From: Granulosicoccus sp036478595
GTDB lineage: Bacteria > Pseudomonadota > Gammaproteobacteria > Granulosicoccales > Granulosicoccaceae
DNA: 64,000 nt
Direction of reading: 5' to 3'
NCBI GenBank assembly: GCA_036478595.1
Contig: JAZGEF010000068.1
Span: 37,028 to 101,027, forward strand
Both the position numbers and the translations under genes were made by a program. The notes beneath the pieces are model-generated. The model searched no databases. It had not been told where the DNA came from and saw only the letters and a list, made by a program, of their open reading frames with translations. This document shows positions 36,489 through 46,145 of the stretch, one piece after another. Position 1 is the first letter of the stretch; every line of letters begins with the position of its first letter.

Positions 36489-36562
36489 ACGTGGCGGTTC
36501 ATTTTTCGACATAGGATAGTGCCTGTGCGATGGAGTTTGCATCCTGGATGATCTAAGCCTCA
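36489..36562. repeat. Direct repeat, copy 1 (74 bp)
   Basis: ACGTGGCGGTTCATTTTTCG... matches 37123-37195 with about seven differences. It duplicates the 5' region and first four codons (ATGAACCGCCACGT) of the gene at 36918-37136, joined directly to the IS remnant. Confidence 0.8.
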
Positions 36563-36703
36563 AAGAATGCATCTGCGATGAGTCCATTGAAAGATTTTGT
36601 CACAGAGGATAGTATATATATAATTATTCAAATGTTTACGCGACTGGGACCACCGGAAGCAACCACGGCAGATGCAAGCCACCATCGAATCAGGAGTATT
36701 ACA

Positions 36704-36907
36704 TTGAACGCACAACGATTAACCATGACCTTAGCTGGCTTGTTTATTCTCGTCAGCCTGGCGCTTGCTCATTTTAACGGGCAAATCGATATTACCAAGC
36801 TCAGCTGGCTTTGGTTTACCGCGTTTGTTGGTGCAAACCTGACTCAGGCTGGAATTACCGGGTTTTGTCCACTGACATCTATGCTTAAAGCTGCTGGTGC
36901 CAGATAA
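36704..36907 (+). CDS. DUF2892 small membrane protein
   Basis: This 67-residue protein reads NAQRLTMTLAGLFILVSLAL, then LSWLWFTAFVGANLTQAGIT and GFCPLTSMLKAAG. It has the two-helix DUF2892 pattern with the conserved G-F-C-P, as in the tail of YgaP. The start is TTG at 36704, chosen because CAGGAG lies 7 bases upstream and the domain begins there. In YgaP this tail anchors a rhodanese domain, but here it stands alone. Confidence 0.8.
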   Translation: MNAQRLTMTLAGLFILVSLALAHFNGQIDITKLSWLWFTAFVGANLTQAGITGFCPLTSMLKAAGAR

Positions 36908-36917
36908 AACATTGAAT

Positions 36918-37136
36918 TTAAAATATCGTTAGCTGCTCACCTCTGCGTGAATCCAGGACCAGATTAACCTGTTCCAGCATCACACGCCGGCTCAGTTCGA
37001 TAGACTGGTAGGTATCGTTAAGTTCGGCGTCGTCGGTGTAATCATTCAAATCCGTTAACATCGCTTGAAGGACAGAGATCGGCGCCTCTGTCAGCATGGA
37101 GTAAAGCGGTTCGATGGGTATGACGTGGCGGCTCAT
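36918..37136 (-). CDS. Conserved-looking hypothetical protein, 72 residues
   Basis: This soluble, acidic protein starts MSRHVIPIEPLYSMLTEAPI and contains LTDLNDYTDDAELNDTYQSI. The start at 37136 is preferred because the duplicated upstream copy retains the same ATG and four codons. The upstream 73 bases are repeated at 36489. The family is not recognised. Confidence 0.5.
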   Translation of the reverse strand: MSRHVIPIEPLYSMLTEAPISVLQAMLTDLNDYTDDAELNDTYQSIELSRRVMLEQVNLVLDSRRGEQLTIF

Positions 37137-37195
37137 TTTTCGATATAGGATAGTGCCTATGCGATGGAGTTTACATCCTGCATGATCTAGCCTCA
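37123..37195. repeat. Direct repeat, copy 2 (73 bp)
   Basis: This is the likely parent copy of 36489-36562, because here the ATG leads into an intact gene. It covers the gene's first codons and promoter region. Similarity continues with a gap to the word ATGAGTC.ATT. Confidence 0.8.
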
Positions 37196-37295
37196 TAGCT
37201 TAATGAGTCGATTCTATCATCGCTTACGCGAGTTATCTGTGACAGTAGTCACGCATACATTTGTCGAATCAGGGTTTGAATTTTCTTAAAAAGCG

Positions 37296-38051
37296 TCACT
37301 CCCTAACATAGCCTAAAGAACTCTGCAGTAGCGCCTGCGTATAGGGGTGTGTGGCTTGTAGCGTTCGCATCGCTTCAACTGTCATGGTTTCCACAATCTC
37401 TCCATGCTGCATTACCGCAATATCGCTGCATAAATGGCCCACTACTGCAAGATTGTGCGACACCATGAGAAAGGTAAGTTGATGCTCTTCGCGCAAGTCG
37501 GTTAGTAAGTTGAGTATTTCCGCCTGCACAGACACATCAAGAGCCGATGTCGGTTCGTCCAGTAACAGTATTTTTGGCTCCGGAGCGAGTGCTCGGGCTA
37601 TTGCTACTCGTTGACGTTGCCCTCCTGAGAGTTGATGTGGGTAGCGAAACCGATAACGTGGGCTTAGACCCACATCGTTGAGTAAGTCGACGATGCGTGA
37701 ATCAATATTATCGAATCGATGCAATTTAAGGGTCTCACTCAACACATGATCGACAGAGTGCCGCGGATGCAGTGACGCATACGGATCCTGAAAAACCATT
37801 TGAAGTGATCGATAGAAATGCTGGTTTCGCTTTTTGCCAAGGGTATCTCCATTCACCCGCATCGAACCATTCCAAGTAGATACTAGTCCGGTCAATGCTC
37901 TAAGAATGGTGGATTTGCCAGAACCACTTTCGCCTACCAAACCAAATGAACCGCCGAGTGGTACCGCTAATGTGGCAGCCGTTACGGCATCCACTCGGTG
38001 ATCATCAGTATCGAACCAAACGTTCAGCTTGTCGATTTCAATGGCGTTCAT
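37296..38051 (-). CDS. Dipeptide ABC transporter ATP-binding protein (DppF type, short)
   Basis: This 251-residue ATPase has Walker A GESGSGKST, Q-loop MVFQDPYASLHPRH, signature LSGGQRQRVAIARAL, Walker B ILLLDEPTSALDVS and an H-loop SHNLAVVGH. It lacks the cysteine-bearing C-terminal extension of longer DppF proteins. It is the last gene of the dipeptidase-dipeptide transporter operon, 51 bases after its partner ATPase. Confidence 0.92.
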   Translation of the reverse strand: MNAIEIDKLNVWFDTDDHRVDAVTAATLAVPLGGSFGLVGESGSGKSTILRALTGLVSTWNGSMRVNGDTLGKKRNQHFYRSLQMVFQDPYASLHPRHSVDHVLSETLKLHRFDNIDSRIVDLLNDVGLSPRYRFRYPHQLSGGQRQRVAIARALAPEPKILLLDEPTSALDVSVQAEILNLLTDLREEHQLTFLMVSHNLAVVGHLCSDIAVMQHGEIVETMTVEAMRTLQATHPYTQALLQSSLGYVRE

Positions 38052-38102
38052 CTAATTGCTCTGCTGGCTGCGTGAGTGATTAAGGTGCTTGTATTACAGA
38101 TA

Positions 38103-38954
38103 CTATCCACCCACACTTATATCTTTGAGCCAGGCTGGATCTCTTTTTAGCACAGCCAGGCGCTTCTGTGGTTTATCCAGCCGCGGCAGCGATTCGAGTA
38201 AACCACGCGTATACGGATGAGTCGCTTGGTGCAACTCATCGGCCTTACACGTTTCAACAACTTGGCCTGCATACATAATAAGTACGCGATCGCAGAATGA
38301 CGAAACAAGATTAAGATCGTGGCTGATAAAGATCAGCCCCATTCCTCGTTGCGTAACCAATCGATCCATAATGTGTAACACCTGAGTTTGAACGGATACG
38401 TCCAGCGCTGAAGTTGGTTCGTCTGCGATAAGGATCTGCGGTTCTGGTATTAACATCATGGCAATCATGACGCGCTGCCCCATTCCCCCTGAGAGTTCAT
38501 GAGGATAGGCCTTGAGTACCCGCTCGGAATCTCGAATTGACACAGCTTCGAGCATCTCGATGGTCTTCCGACGAGTTTCCGCTCGACCCGCATTGGCGTG
38601 CAGCGAGTAGGCCTCCATGATTTGCTCGCCTACCGTCATCACTGGATTGAGTGAGAATTTTGGGTCCTGCATAACCATGGATATTCGTTGACCACGCACG
38701 CGACGCATTTGTCGTTCGGTCCTGCTCTGCAGGTCTTCACCTTCGAGTTCCATGCGCGTGGCGGTAACCTTACCTGGGGGTCTGATTAGCCGCAGGATTG
38801 CCCGCCCGGTCATGGATTTACCCGAACCGGATTCACCAACGATGCCAAGCCTCTCCTGACCTAAGGAAAAAGACACGCCGCGAACGGCTTCGAATATGCC
38901 ATTGCGTGTTGGAAAGCGCACGAACAAATCAGCCACTTCCAGCAATTTGGTCAT
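38103..38954 (-). CDS. Dipeptide ABC transporter ATP-binding protein (DppD type, short)
   Basis: This 283-residue ATPase has GESGSGKSM (Walker A), LSGGMGQRVMIAMML (signature, with Gly for the usual Arg before Q), ILIADEPTSALDVS (Walker B) and SHDLNLVSSF. The stop of the upstream permease overlaps its ATG. It forms the ATP-hydrolysing pair with the 37296-38051 product. Confidence 0.92.
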   Translation of the reverse strand: MTKLLEVADLFVRFPTRNGIFEAVRGVSFSLGQERLGIVGESGSGKSMTGRAILRLIRPPGKVTATRMELEGEDLQSRTERQMRRVRGQRISMVMQDPKFSLNPVMTVGEQIMEAYSLHANAGRAETRRKTIEMLEAVSIRDSERVLKAYPHELSGGMGQRVMIAMMLIPEPQILIADEPTSALDVSVQTQVLHIMDRLVTQRGMGLIFISHDLNLVSSFCDRVLIMYAGQVVETCKADELHQATHPYTRGLLESLPRLDKPQKRLAVLKRDPAWLKDISVGG

Positions 38955-39880
38955 GAGTCGCCTCCCGTTTTGGGATCCAACACATCCCGCAAACCATCAC
39001 CGACTAAATTGAACGCCAGACTAACCATAAAAATTGCGATACCAGGAACCGTAGCAACCCACCAGAAATCCAGTATAAATTTCCGCCCTTCGGCAATCAT
39101 CGCACCCCATTCAGGCGAAGGTGGGCGTGCGCCCAAACCAAGAAATCCCAAACCGGCAGCGGCTAGTATTATTCCGGCCATGTCGAGAGTAATGCGCACA
39201 ATCAAAGAGGTAATGCACAGCGGCCAGACATGGCGAGTAATGATTCGTGCAGCACCTGCGCCCTGGAGTTTTACCGCAGCGATAAAGTCCGAATTTCGAA
39301 TGCTTAGCGTTTCAGCGCGTGCAATGCGCGCGTACGGAGGCCACGCGGTGAGTGAAATGGCGAGAATCGCGTTTTCTATTCCAGCTCCGAGCGCTGCTAC
39401 GAATGCCAAGGCTAAAACAAGGCGTGGAAAAGCTAGAAAGATATCGGTTATACGCATCAACACCACATCAGCCCAGCCGCCCACGTAGCCTGCAACCGTG
39501 CCAACCAGCAGACCGACCACCGGTGCAATAAGCGCAACCAGCCCAACAATGTAGAGGGTGATACGAGACCCATAAATTATTCTACTGAGTAAATCACGCC
39601 CCAGTGAGTCGGTGCCCAGCAGATGGCCTTCCGTGCCCATGGGTGTTAACCTATTGCCAAGGTTCTGCACAAACGGATCGTGAGGTGCTAGCCACGGAGC
39701 AAAAGCGGCCGTGAACAGCAGAAGTAGCAGAATGCATAATCCGATCATCGCCAAACGGTTGCTTTTAAATTCAAGCCACCCTTGATAGTAAGAACCAAGG
39801 CGAGCTTGGCGGCGTGAGCTTGGTGTGTCGGTAGACAACCACGCTCGCCATCCAATACTACTCGTTGTTATCTCTGTCAT
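38951..39880 (-). CDS. Dipeptide ABC transporter permease (DppC type)
   Basis: This 309-residue inner-membrane permease has an N-terminal cytoplasmic tail, TM1 (LAMIGLCILLLLLFTAAF), LGTDSLGRDLLSRIIYG, and an EAA loop at AAVKLQGAGAARIITRHVWP. The frame extends upstream, but ATG at 39880 overlaps the dppB-like stop in the usual ATGA way and is preferred. It pairs with the next permease. Confidence 0.92.
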   Translation of the reverse strand: MTEITTSSIGWRAWLSTDTPSSRRQARLGSYYQGWLEFKSNRLAMIGLCILLLLLFTAAFAPWLAPHDPFVQNLGNRLTPMGTEGHLLGTDSLGRDLLSRIIYGSRITLYIVGLVALIAPVVGLLVGTVAGYVGGWADVVLMRITDIFLAFPRLVLALAFVAALGAGIENAILAISLTAWPPYARIARAETLSIRNSDFIAAVKLQGAGAARIITRHVWPLCITSLIVRITLDMAGIILAAAGLGFLGLGARPPSPEWGAMIAEGRKFILDFWWVATVPGIAIFMVSLAFNLVGDGLRDVLDPKTGGDS

Positions 39881-40944
39881 TTGGCGCGCGGGTCGAAGAA
39901 GCGATAGAGTAGATCTGAAAACACATTCAGACAAACAAACACCAGGCCCACAACAACCGTACCGCCGAGCACCGCATTCATATCGGCGGAAAGTAACGCG
40001 GTGGTGATGTAGGAACCTATTCCTGGCCAGGCAAAAATTATTTCTGTCAACACCGAACCTTCAAGCAAACCCGCATAACTCAATGCCACCACAGTGATCA
40101 ACTGAACCTTGATGTTACCGAACGCATGCCGCCATATAACCGCCCATTCAGAAAGCCCTTTGACTCTGGCCGTGGTGACGTATTCAGAATTTAGTTGCTC
40201 CAGCATGAAAGAGCGGGTCATGCGGCTGATGTAGGCGAGGCTGTAATAGCCGAGCAACGATGCTGGTAAAATAATATGGCTTATGGCGTCGCGAAAAATA
40301 TCCCAGCGGCCATCAAGCGCACTGTCGATGAGTATCATGCCGGTTACAGGCGGAACAACATCGACGTAAAAAATGCCCACCCTACCCGGCCCACCAACCC
40401 AGCCCAGCATTCCATAAAATACCAGCAAGCCAACTAGACCCAGCCAGAATATCGGCATGGAATACCCAACCAACGCCAATACCCGCGCCACTTGATCAAT
40501 CCATGAATCGCGCTTGACTGCTGCAATGACGCCCAGTGGTACACCAATGAACACACCGATCAGTGTGCCGATGGTGGCGAGTTCTAAGGTCGCTGGAAAA
40601 ACCCGCCGGATTTCATCGGAAACGGCCTGCCCGTTGAGTAAGGACGTGCCGAAATCGCCACGGACAACGTCCGCTAAGTAATATAAAAACTGAACCAGTA
40701 TGGGTTTGTCCAATCCCATCTCGAAATACGCCGCATCATAAACAGCTTTGCTGGCGCGCTCACCAACGACTGAAATAACCGGATCGATCGGCATGACTCG
40801 ACCGATCACAAATGTGATCAGCAGCAGGCCGAGCATGGTTACCAGAATGGAGCCACTGGTGCGCAATGTGGCCCACAATTTGGAGTTCAGGGATGGACCT
40901 TGCCATCCCTGAGAGACGCCCAGATCGGGCGTTTGCGTAGCCAT
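39877..40944 (-). CDS. Dipeptide ABC transporter permease (DppB type)
   Basis: This is a 355-residue permease with six hydrophobic segments. TM1 is SILVTMLGLLLITFVIGRVM, followed by the family's proximal loop and ATARVKGLSEWAVIWRHAF as the EAA motif. About 20 extra residues precede TM1. It lies 17 bases after the binding-protein gene. Confidence 0.92.
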   Translation of the reverse strand: MATQTPDLGVSQGWQGPSLNSKLWATLRTSGSILVTMLGLLLITFVIGRVMPIDPVISVVGERASKAVYDAAYFEMGLDKPILVQFLYYLADVVRGDFGTSLLNGQAVSDEIRRVFPATLELATIGTLIGVFIGVPLGVIAAVKRDSWIDQVARVLALVGYSMPIFWLGLVGLLVFYGMLGWVGGPGRVGIFYVDVVPPVTGMILIDSALDGRWDIFRDAISHIILPASLLGYYSLAYISRMTRSFMLEQLNSEYVTTARVKGLSEWAVIWRHAFGNIKVQLITVVALSYAGLLEGSVLTEIIFAWPGIGSYITTALLSADMNAVLGGTVVVGLVFVCLNVFSDLLYRFFDPRAK

Positions 40945-40961
40945 TAACTATTTAGTCATCT

Positions 40962-42599
40962 TTATTTGGTAATGGGCCAGTAGGCTGCCGCTGTGATGGC
41001 TCCACCGATATTGAATTTCTCTACCGATGAACGCAAGGCCGTTTGCTCATTTTTTTGAAACATGACGCCAAACGGCGCTACTTTCAGAAACGTTCGCTGT
41101 ATGTCTTCGTACATGGCGCGCCGCTTGTCAGTATCTGTTTCTGTGACTGCAACCGATACTTGTTCAGTCAAAGCACCTGGATCCCATGCGTTACGATAAG
41201 CGAGTAGACCAGTGGCCTGTGCCTCATCGGAGTTGTCCGGGTTATAGGCGAAGGTGCCCGCATTGGTTTGCGGATCGGGATAGTCGGGGCCCCAAGCACC
41301 CAGATACATATCCAGTTCCCGTGCTCGATAGCGGGTTAGAATTTGCTTACCTGTGCCAACGGTTATGTTAATGGTAATACCGGCCTGTGCAAACGTATTT
41401 TGCAGGCTTTGACCAATTTCCAATCGCTCTTGTGCATCGCGTACGCCCACTTCAAATTCGATGCCTTCAGCATCTGCTTCAGCAAGAAGTGCCTTAGCTT
41501 TTTCGACATCAAAGCTGTAAGGCTGGTCGTCAATAGCGCCAAAATAGGTGCGGGGTAGGAAGTTTTGATGGATAACCCATTGTCCGTCAAGAAAACTGTT
41601 TTGCATGCCTTCATAATCAATCAGGTATTTTAGAGCTTCGATCACCTTGGGTTTTGACAGCTCTGGGTGTTTTTGATTGAACGAGATGTACATCAGGCGA
41701 CCACGCAATGCATCTTCGACTTTTAGATCGCTGTTGTTCGATATGCCTTTTACATCTTCTGGATTGAGGTTGCGTGCAATATCAACATCGCCTTTTTCCA
41801 GCAATAGTCTTTGAGTGGCACTCTCCTCAATGTGACGAACGATAACGCGTTTCATCGCTGGTGCCCCGAGGTAGAAATCGGGATTGTAGTCCAGCGTTAC
41901 TGATTCGTTTGGTTTCCAGCTTTTCACACTGTATGCGCCCGAGCCCGCTGAATTGTTTTTCAGCCACTCATTTCCGAGGTCACCGTCAACCTCGTTCTGC
42001 ATCACAGTTTGTTTATCTACAATACCGCCAACCGTTGCGGTCAAACAGTTCAACACAAACGAGGTGGCGTATTTTTTATCGGTTGTAATGGATACCGTGT
42101 TGTCTTTTGCAACGATCTTTTGCGCAACGTTCTCAGGTGTAAAACCGAACTGGGTGAGAATGAATGACGGCGTTTTATTAAGGATGATGACACGATGCAG
42201 TGAAAATTCTGCATCTTCTGCCGTAACGGGATTGCCAGAATGGAATTTGACCCCTTCGCGCATGGTAAATGTAATAGTCATGCCGTCTTCGGATACTTCC
42301 CAGCTCTCAGCTAAATCGGGTTGGTAACCCGCATCCAGATCCATTGGGTCGAAGTTAACCAGCCTGCTATATACATTTCTAATAACATCGCTACCCGCGA
42401 ATTCAAAAGACTGGGCAGGATCCATGGTGGTGATGTCGTCGATGCGGTTTGCAATCACCAACATATCATCCGGTGTTGCCGCCTGGGCGCTCGACAGTGG
42501 CAGCGCACCGACGACGAGTGCCAATGCAAATGCAAGCAATGGCGATTTTTTTCGCAGTCGAGATCGGACTGCATAAGGTCGATCTTTTACGTTTCGCAT
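40962..42599 (-). CDS. Periplasmic dipeptide/oligopeptide-binding protein (family 5)
   Basis: This is a 545-residue SBP_bac_5 protein. The signal peptide has a basic N-region and LLAFALALVVGALPLSSAQA. The body has MDPAQSFEFAGSDVIRNVYS, WEVSEDGMTITFTMREGVKFHSG and LGAWGPDYPDPQTN, all standard in DppA/OppA relatives. It should bind peptides in the periplasm for the downstream DppBCDF-type complex. A dipeptidase gene precedes it. Confidence 0.93.
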   Translation of the reverse strand: MRNVKDRPYAVRSRLRKKSPLLAFALALVVGALPLSSAQAATPDDMLVIANRIDDITTMDPAQSFEFAGSDVIRNVYSRLVNFDPMDLDAGYQPDLAESWEVSEDGMTITFTMREGVKFHSGNPVTAEDAEFSLHRVIILNKTPSFILTQFGFTPENVAQKIVAKDNTVSITTDKKYATSFVLNCLTATVGGIVDKQTVMQNEVDGDLGNEWLKNNSAGSGAYSVKSWKPNESVTLDYNPDFYLGAPAMKRVIVRHIEESATQRLLLEKGDVDIARNLNPEDVKGISNNSDLKVEDALRGRLMYISFNQKHPELSKPKVIEALKYLIDYEGMQNSFLDGQWVIHQNFLPRTYFGAIDDQPYSFDVEKAKALLAEADAEGIEFEVGVRDAQERLEIGQSLQNTFAQAGITINITVGTGKQILTRYRARELDMYLGAWGPDYPDPQTNAGTFAYNPDNSDEAQATGLLAYRNAWDPGALTEQVSVAVTETDTDKRRAMYEDIQRTFLKVAPFGVMFQKNEQTALRSSVEKFNIGGAITAAAYWPITK

Positions 42600-42664
42600 A
42601 TATTATTCCTTATATTTATGATCAATAAAATTGGAGTGCTACAACTACAAACAGCGCAGCTGGT

Positions 42665-43723
42665 TCACTCCTCCCAAGTTAGTTCCAACACACGCAACCA
42701 GTTGCCATAACAAATTTTGTTCATTAGTTGAGCGTTGTAACCGTGTTTTTCCATGGCGCTGCGTAAATTTGGCAATCCTTGCACATCGTGGATTTCAGCT
42801 GGAATTTCCGCACCGTCAAAATCTGATCCCAGTGCCACACCGTCTTCTCCGAGGATGTCCAACATATGATCCAGGTGCTGGAGCATCACATCAAGCGAGA
42901 CGTCAGGCCGCATTGTTCCGTCGGGGGATAAAAATGCGGTAGCGAAGTTGATGCCGACCACACCGTCGCTTTCGGCAATGATTCTCAGCTGTCTGTCGTT
43001 AAGATTTCGCGCGTGTTCACACAATGTGGCACTGTTTGAGTGTGTAGCGACCAGTGGTTTGGTTGAATGCTGGGCAACATCATTAAAGCCGGCCTCATTG
43101 AGATGCGAAAGATCAATCATGATGCCAAGTTCATTGCATCGATGTATCAGTTGTACTCCATATTCGGTGAGCCCACCACCGATATCTGGTGAACTGGGAA
43201 ATCTGAACGGCACACCTTCACCAAAACGTGTCGGACGGCTCCACACAGGCCCAATTGAGCGCAATCCTGCCTGATGAAGAACATCAAGTACATGGAAATC
43301 TGGGTCAATTGCCTCCGCTCCTTCCATGTGCATTATCGCAGCCAGCGTACCTGTTTCCATGCAGTCACGAATGTCCTTAACGCTGGTGCATATGCGCAAT
43401 GCACCTAAGGCTTGTAACCTGAGCAGTATGGCGGCCTCTTGCATGACGACAGCTAAGGCATCGCTTTGGGGGATTTCACTAGGCAAAGGGACGTCGTACG
43501 GAGGAGAGTTCATCATCTCCTTGTAATCATGATCCTCTGATGGAGACGCTACCCAAATTGCAAAAAAGCCACCGGCAAACCCGCCGGCCCGCGCTTTCGG
43601 CAAATCAATATCATTGTCGTTGCCTGTCAGAAAAGACTCAGCCGCTGCAACTCCGCCCGCTTTCAATAGCTTGGACAGCACATCATTGTGACCGTCAAAG
43701 ATAAGCGGCTGTTTGTCAGTCAT
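42665..43723 (-). CDS. Membrane dipeptidase (peptidase M19)
   Basis: This 352-residue zinc dipeptidase has FDGHNDVLSKLL (His and Asp ligands), MHMEGAEAIDP (bridging Glu), VATHSNSATLCEHARN (His and Arg contacts) and LGSDFDGAEIP (Asp). Bacterial M19 enzymes split dipeptides, often with a D-residue at the second position. The frame opens at 43825, but ATG at 43723 starts directly before the domain. It heads the operon with the dipeptide importer, so imported dipeptides are probably hydrolysed at once. Confidence 0.92.
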   Translation of the reverse strand: MTDKQPLIFDGHNDVLSKLLKAGGVAAAESFLTGNDNDIDLPKARAGGFAGGFFAIWVASPSEDHDYKEMMNSPPYDVPLPSEIPQSDALAVVMQEAAILLRLQALGALRICTSVKDIRDCMETGTLAAIMHMEGAEAIDPDFHVLDVLHQAGLRSIGPVWSRPTRFGEGVPFRFPSSPDIGGGLTEYGVQLIHRCNELGIMIDLSHLNEAGFNDVAQHSTKPLVATHSNSATLCEHARNLNDRQLRIIAESDGVVGINFATAFLSPDGTMRPDVSLDVMLQHLDHMLDILGEDGVALGSDFDGAEIPAEIHDVQGLPNLRSAMEKHGYNAQLMNKICYGNWLRVLELTWEE

Positions 43724-43891
43724 TGTTAACGCTATTTCGGTTCTTACCTGCAGATTACCTGAAAAATTGACGAATGCAAGGTACAACGATAAAGCGCAGC
43801 TATTTATAACGGCCGGCGTAGGCAATAGATGCCACCATCTGCTTCTAAAGAGTCGTAATTGAGCGTCGTTCAGTTAGCGCCTAACGGTTCT

Positions 43892-44872
43892 CTACTTGCT
43901 TTTATTTTTAGTTCTGCGTTGCTGTGGGTGCAGGCTTTTACCAAGAATATGATCAGTATTACTCAGTACATGCCTGCTTGAGCCAACTATCAGCGGGTCT
44001 GGGCCTTTTACAATCTCCGATGATTTATCGGTATAAGGCAAAGAGGAAAGAAAGTACTGCATTGTATTTAGCCTGGCTCGTTTTTTATCATCTGACTTAA
44101 CAATAGTCCAGGGAGCGTCAGCTGTATCGGTATAGAAGAACATCGCCTCTTTGGCTTCTGTGTAATCATCCCATTTATTTAGCGATGCCACATCGATAGG
44201 TGATAGTTTCCATTGTTTGAGCGGATCCTTTCGCCGCGCTGCGAAGCGCAACGCTTGTTCGTCCTGCGTGACTGAAAACCAGAATTTATACAAACGGATT
44301 CCAGAACGCACGAGCATTTGCTCAAGCTCAGGACATTGGCGCATGAATTCGAGATAGTCGGTGGGTTTACAAAATCCCATCACTCGCTCAACACCGGCGC
44401 GATTATACCAAGAACGATCAAACAGTACGATTTCGCCGGCAGTTGGTAAATGGTTTATATAACGCTGAAAATACCATTGAGCTTGCTCAGCGTCAGTAGG
44501 TTTTTCAAGTGCGACGACGCGTGCTGCCCGTGGGTTGAGATGTTCAGTGAACCGTTTGATGGTGCCACCCTTGCCAGCCGCATCACGCCCTTCAAATAAA
44601 ATAACAATTTTTTGACCAGTATCTCTTACCCACTTCTGAACCTTAAGCAATTCAACCTGTAAGTCCTGCTTTGCCTTTTCATATTCAGCCCTTTTGATCT
44701 TCTCTGCATAGGGATACTCACCTGATTCAAATGCCCGCCTGATGTTCTCTCTGTCTGCAACGACATCCGCCACGTGTGAAGTAAGGCTGGAGGCTTTACT
44801 GGTTTTTAGGCCGATTGTGCGTTTTTTTGCCTTAGCTGTTGTTTTTGTACGAGTTTTATCTTTTATTTCCAT
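43892..44872 (-). CDS. ppk2: Polyphosphate kinase 2 (PPK2)
   Basis: This is a class I PPK2 of about 326 residues. It has Walker A in FEGRDAAGKGGTIKRFTEHL, then LNPRAARVVALEKPTDAEQAQW, Walker B in VLFDRSWYNRAGVERVMGFC, and the lid region ARRKDPLKQWKLSPID. It transfers phosphate between polyphosphate and nucleoside diphosphates. A Lys/Thr-rich tail of about 40 residues precedes the domain. ATG at 44872 is chosen; an in-frame start at 44899 is possible. Confidence 0.92.
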   Translation of the reverse strand: MEIKDKTRTKTTAKAKKRTIGLKTSKASSLTSHVADVVADRENIRRAFESGEYPYAEKIKRAEYEKAKQDLQVELLKVQKWVRDTGQKIVILFEGRDAAGKGGTIKRFTEHLNPRAARVVALEKPTDAEQAQWYFQRYINHLPTAGEIVLFDRSWYNRAGVERVMGFCKPTDYLEFMRQCPELEQMLVRSGIRLYKFWFSVTQDEQALRFAARRKDPLKQWKLSPIDVASLNKWDDYTEAKEAMFFYTDTADAPWTIVKSDDKKRARLNTMQYFLSSLPYTDKSSEIVKGPDPLIVGSSRHVLSNTDHILGKSLHPQQRRTKNKSK

Positions 44873-45083
44873 AACAGACACTATCCAAGCTAGGTGCAAT
44901 AGCGATTACGATGGCAGGAATTAATCGCGCGGATATTGATAGAAATCAAAATCTAATTCAAAAGATAATGAATCTTCTCCTCAGGGCTGGGAGCAAAGCT
45001 AAGACCCATTATGAATTCACTCAGGCGGGTGGCGCTCATGTCACTTGATCGATTTAATGTCGTGCTATGCTAGGCAGTTCGCT

Positions 45084-45650
45084 CTACTTAGGTATGGGTG
45101 TAACACCAGCGAAAAAAGGATGTAGTAGTAAGGCCACCGCAAAAATGATTAGGCTGATAACAAGCCCGTTGAATTCTGTTTTAAAGCCGGGCGCAGTGGG
45201 TTTAGTGTATTTGCCTTCACGAGCATTGATTAACGGTATTTCAATAAGTGTCCACAATCCTAATCCACCAAATAATACTACGGCGCGTGTACTGCCGTTT
45301 GTAATAAGGTGGCTTGTTGACCATACAATCATAGATACCAATTGAGGATGTCGGATAAATCGCTTAATGACGGTTTCATGGTGTGATGATCCAAAAAGTA
45401 CAAAAGCAATAATCATCAACATGAATCCGATCGGGCCACTCCAAGCAGGTAATTGATAAAGGGTTACCTGTGGCGTATTTCGCCAACCATAGACCATCAA
45501 TCCGATCGAGATAACAACAGAAATCGAGAAAATTGCCAGATAGATCCTGCTCCCCCAACTGTCAATTAACTTCTGACGGAAGGGTTGAGCCAAGGTGGGT
45601 ATAAAATGCACCAGGCTCCATAGCACAATTCCTACTACTATCCAAATCAT
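45084..45650 (-). CDS. NnrU family membrane protein
   Basis: This 188-residue protein has five to six hydrophobic segments. It opens with MIWIVVGIVLWSLVHFIPTL, and FGSSHHETVIKRFIRHPQLV with WSTSHLITNGSTRAVVLFGG are the NnrU hallmarks. NnrU was named from a denitrification locus, but its function is unclear. No nitrogen-oxide genes are nearby. It lies 24 bases after a small conserved gene on the same strand. Confidence 0.88.
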   Translation of the reverse strand: MIWIVVGIVLWSLVHFIPTLAQPFRQKLIDSWGSRIYLAIFSISVVISIGLMVYGWRNTPQVTLYQLPAWSGPIGFMLMIIAFVLFGSSHHETVIKRFIRHPQLVSMIVWSTSHLITNGSTRAVVLFGGLGLWTLIEIPLINAREGKYTKPTAPGFKTEFNGLVISLIIFAVALLLHPFFAGVTPIPK

Positions 45651-45674
45651 AGAAGCTTCTCCCGCATCATTAAT

Positions 45675-46043
45675 CTATGCCCAGCGCTGGATCGCGATGT
45701 CTGAGTCGGTTGGCCCGGTGTTAAAAGCGATGCGAGCTTGCGATGCGTATTCATGGACGATATTGACGAGTTTCTCGAATATAAGAAAGTGATCATCGTC
45801 TTTGCGGACACCTGCGCCGATCAAGACAACATCGAAGGCCGTTTCCTTGAGTGTTTTGATCAATTGATCCGTGGCGGTGTCTCCGCTGAAAATAAATCCG
45901 ATTGCGGCGTCGTATCCTAGATCGTTTAGTTTCTTCTCATCTGCTCTCAACATGCCTTCAAGTTTTTCAGCAGTCAATCCGGGATATTTTGAGTAATCTA
46001 CGACCGTTGGATGCCAACCTACCATGAGCACTTTCTTAGACAT
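45675..46043 (-). CDS. Conserved small cytoplasmic protein of unknown function
   Basis: This 122-residue protein reads MSKKVLMVGWHPTVVDYSKY, then GLTAEKLEGMLRADEKKLND and FDVVLIGAGVRKDD. The alternating strand-helix pattern and glycine-rich turns suggest a small Rossmann-like fold. I do not recognise a named family. It probably shares a transcript with the nnrU-like gene. Confidence 0.7.
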   Translation of the reverse strand: MSKKVLMVGWHPTVVDYSKYPGLTAEKLEGMLRADEKKLNDLGYDAAIGFIFSGDTATDQLIKTLKETAFDVVLIGAGVRKDDDHFLIFEKLVNIVHEYASQARIAFNTGPTDSDIAIQRWA

Positions 46044-46074
46044 AACTGCTTACCTCTTAGTTTTACCACATAAT

Positions 46075-46088
46075 AAAGCGAACGCTTT
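46075..46088 (-). terminator. Short hairpin after hflC
   Basis: AAAGCG and CGCTTT form a 6-bp stem with a 2-base loop and are followed on the minus strand by ATTATG. It lies between the hflC stop and the next start. It is a weak terminator candidate. Confidence 0.35.
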
Positions 46089-46145
46089 AACATAAATGCA
46101 CATTGTCGAAACTACGAATCGGTTACCGATTAATCATACCAAAGG

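Noticed and set aside
42948..43274. Plus-strand frame opposite the dipeptidase gene
   Set aside because: It is a shadow of the M19 peptidase, which has all its metal ligands.
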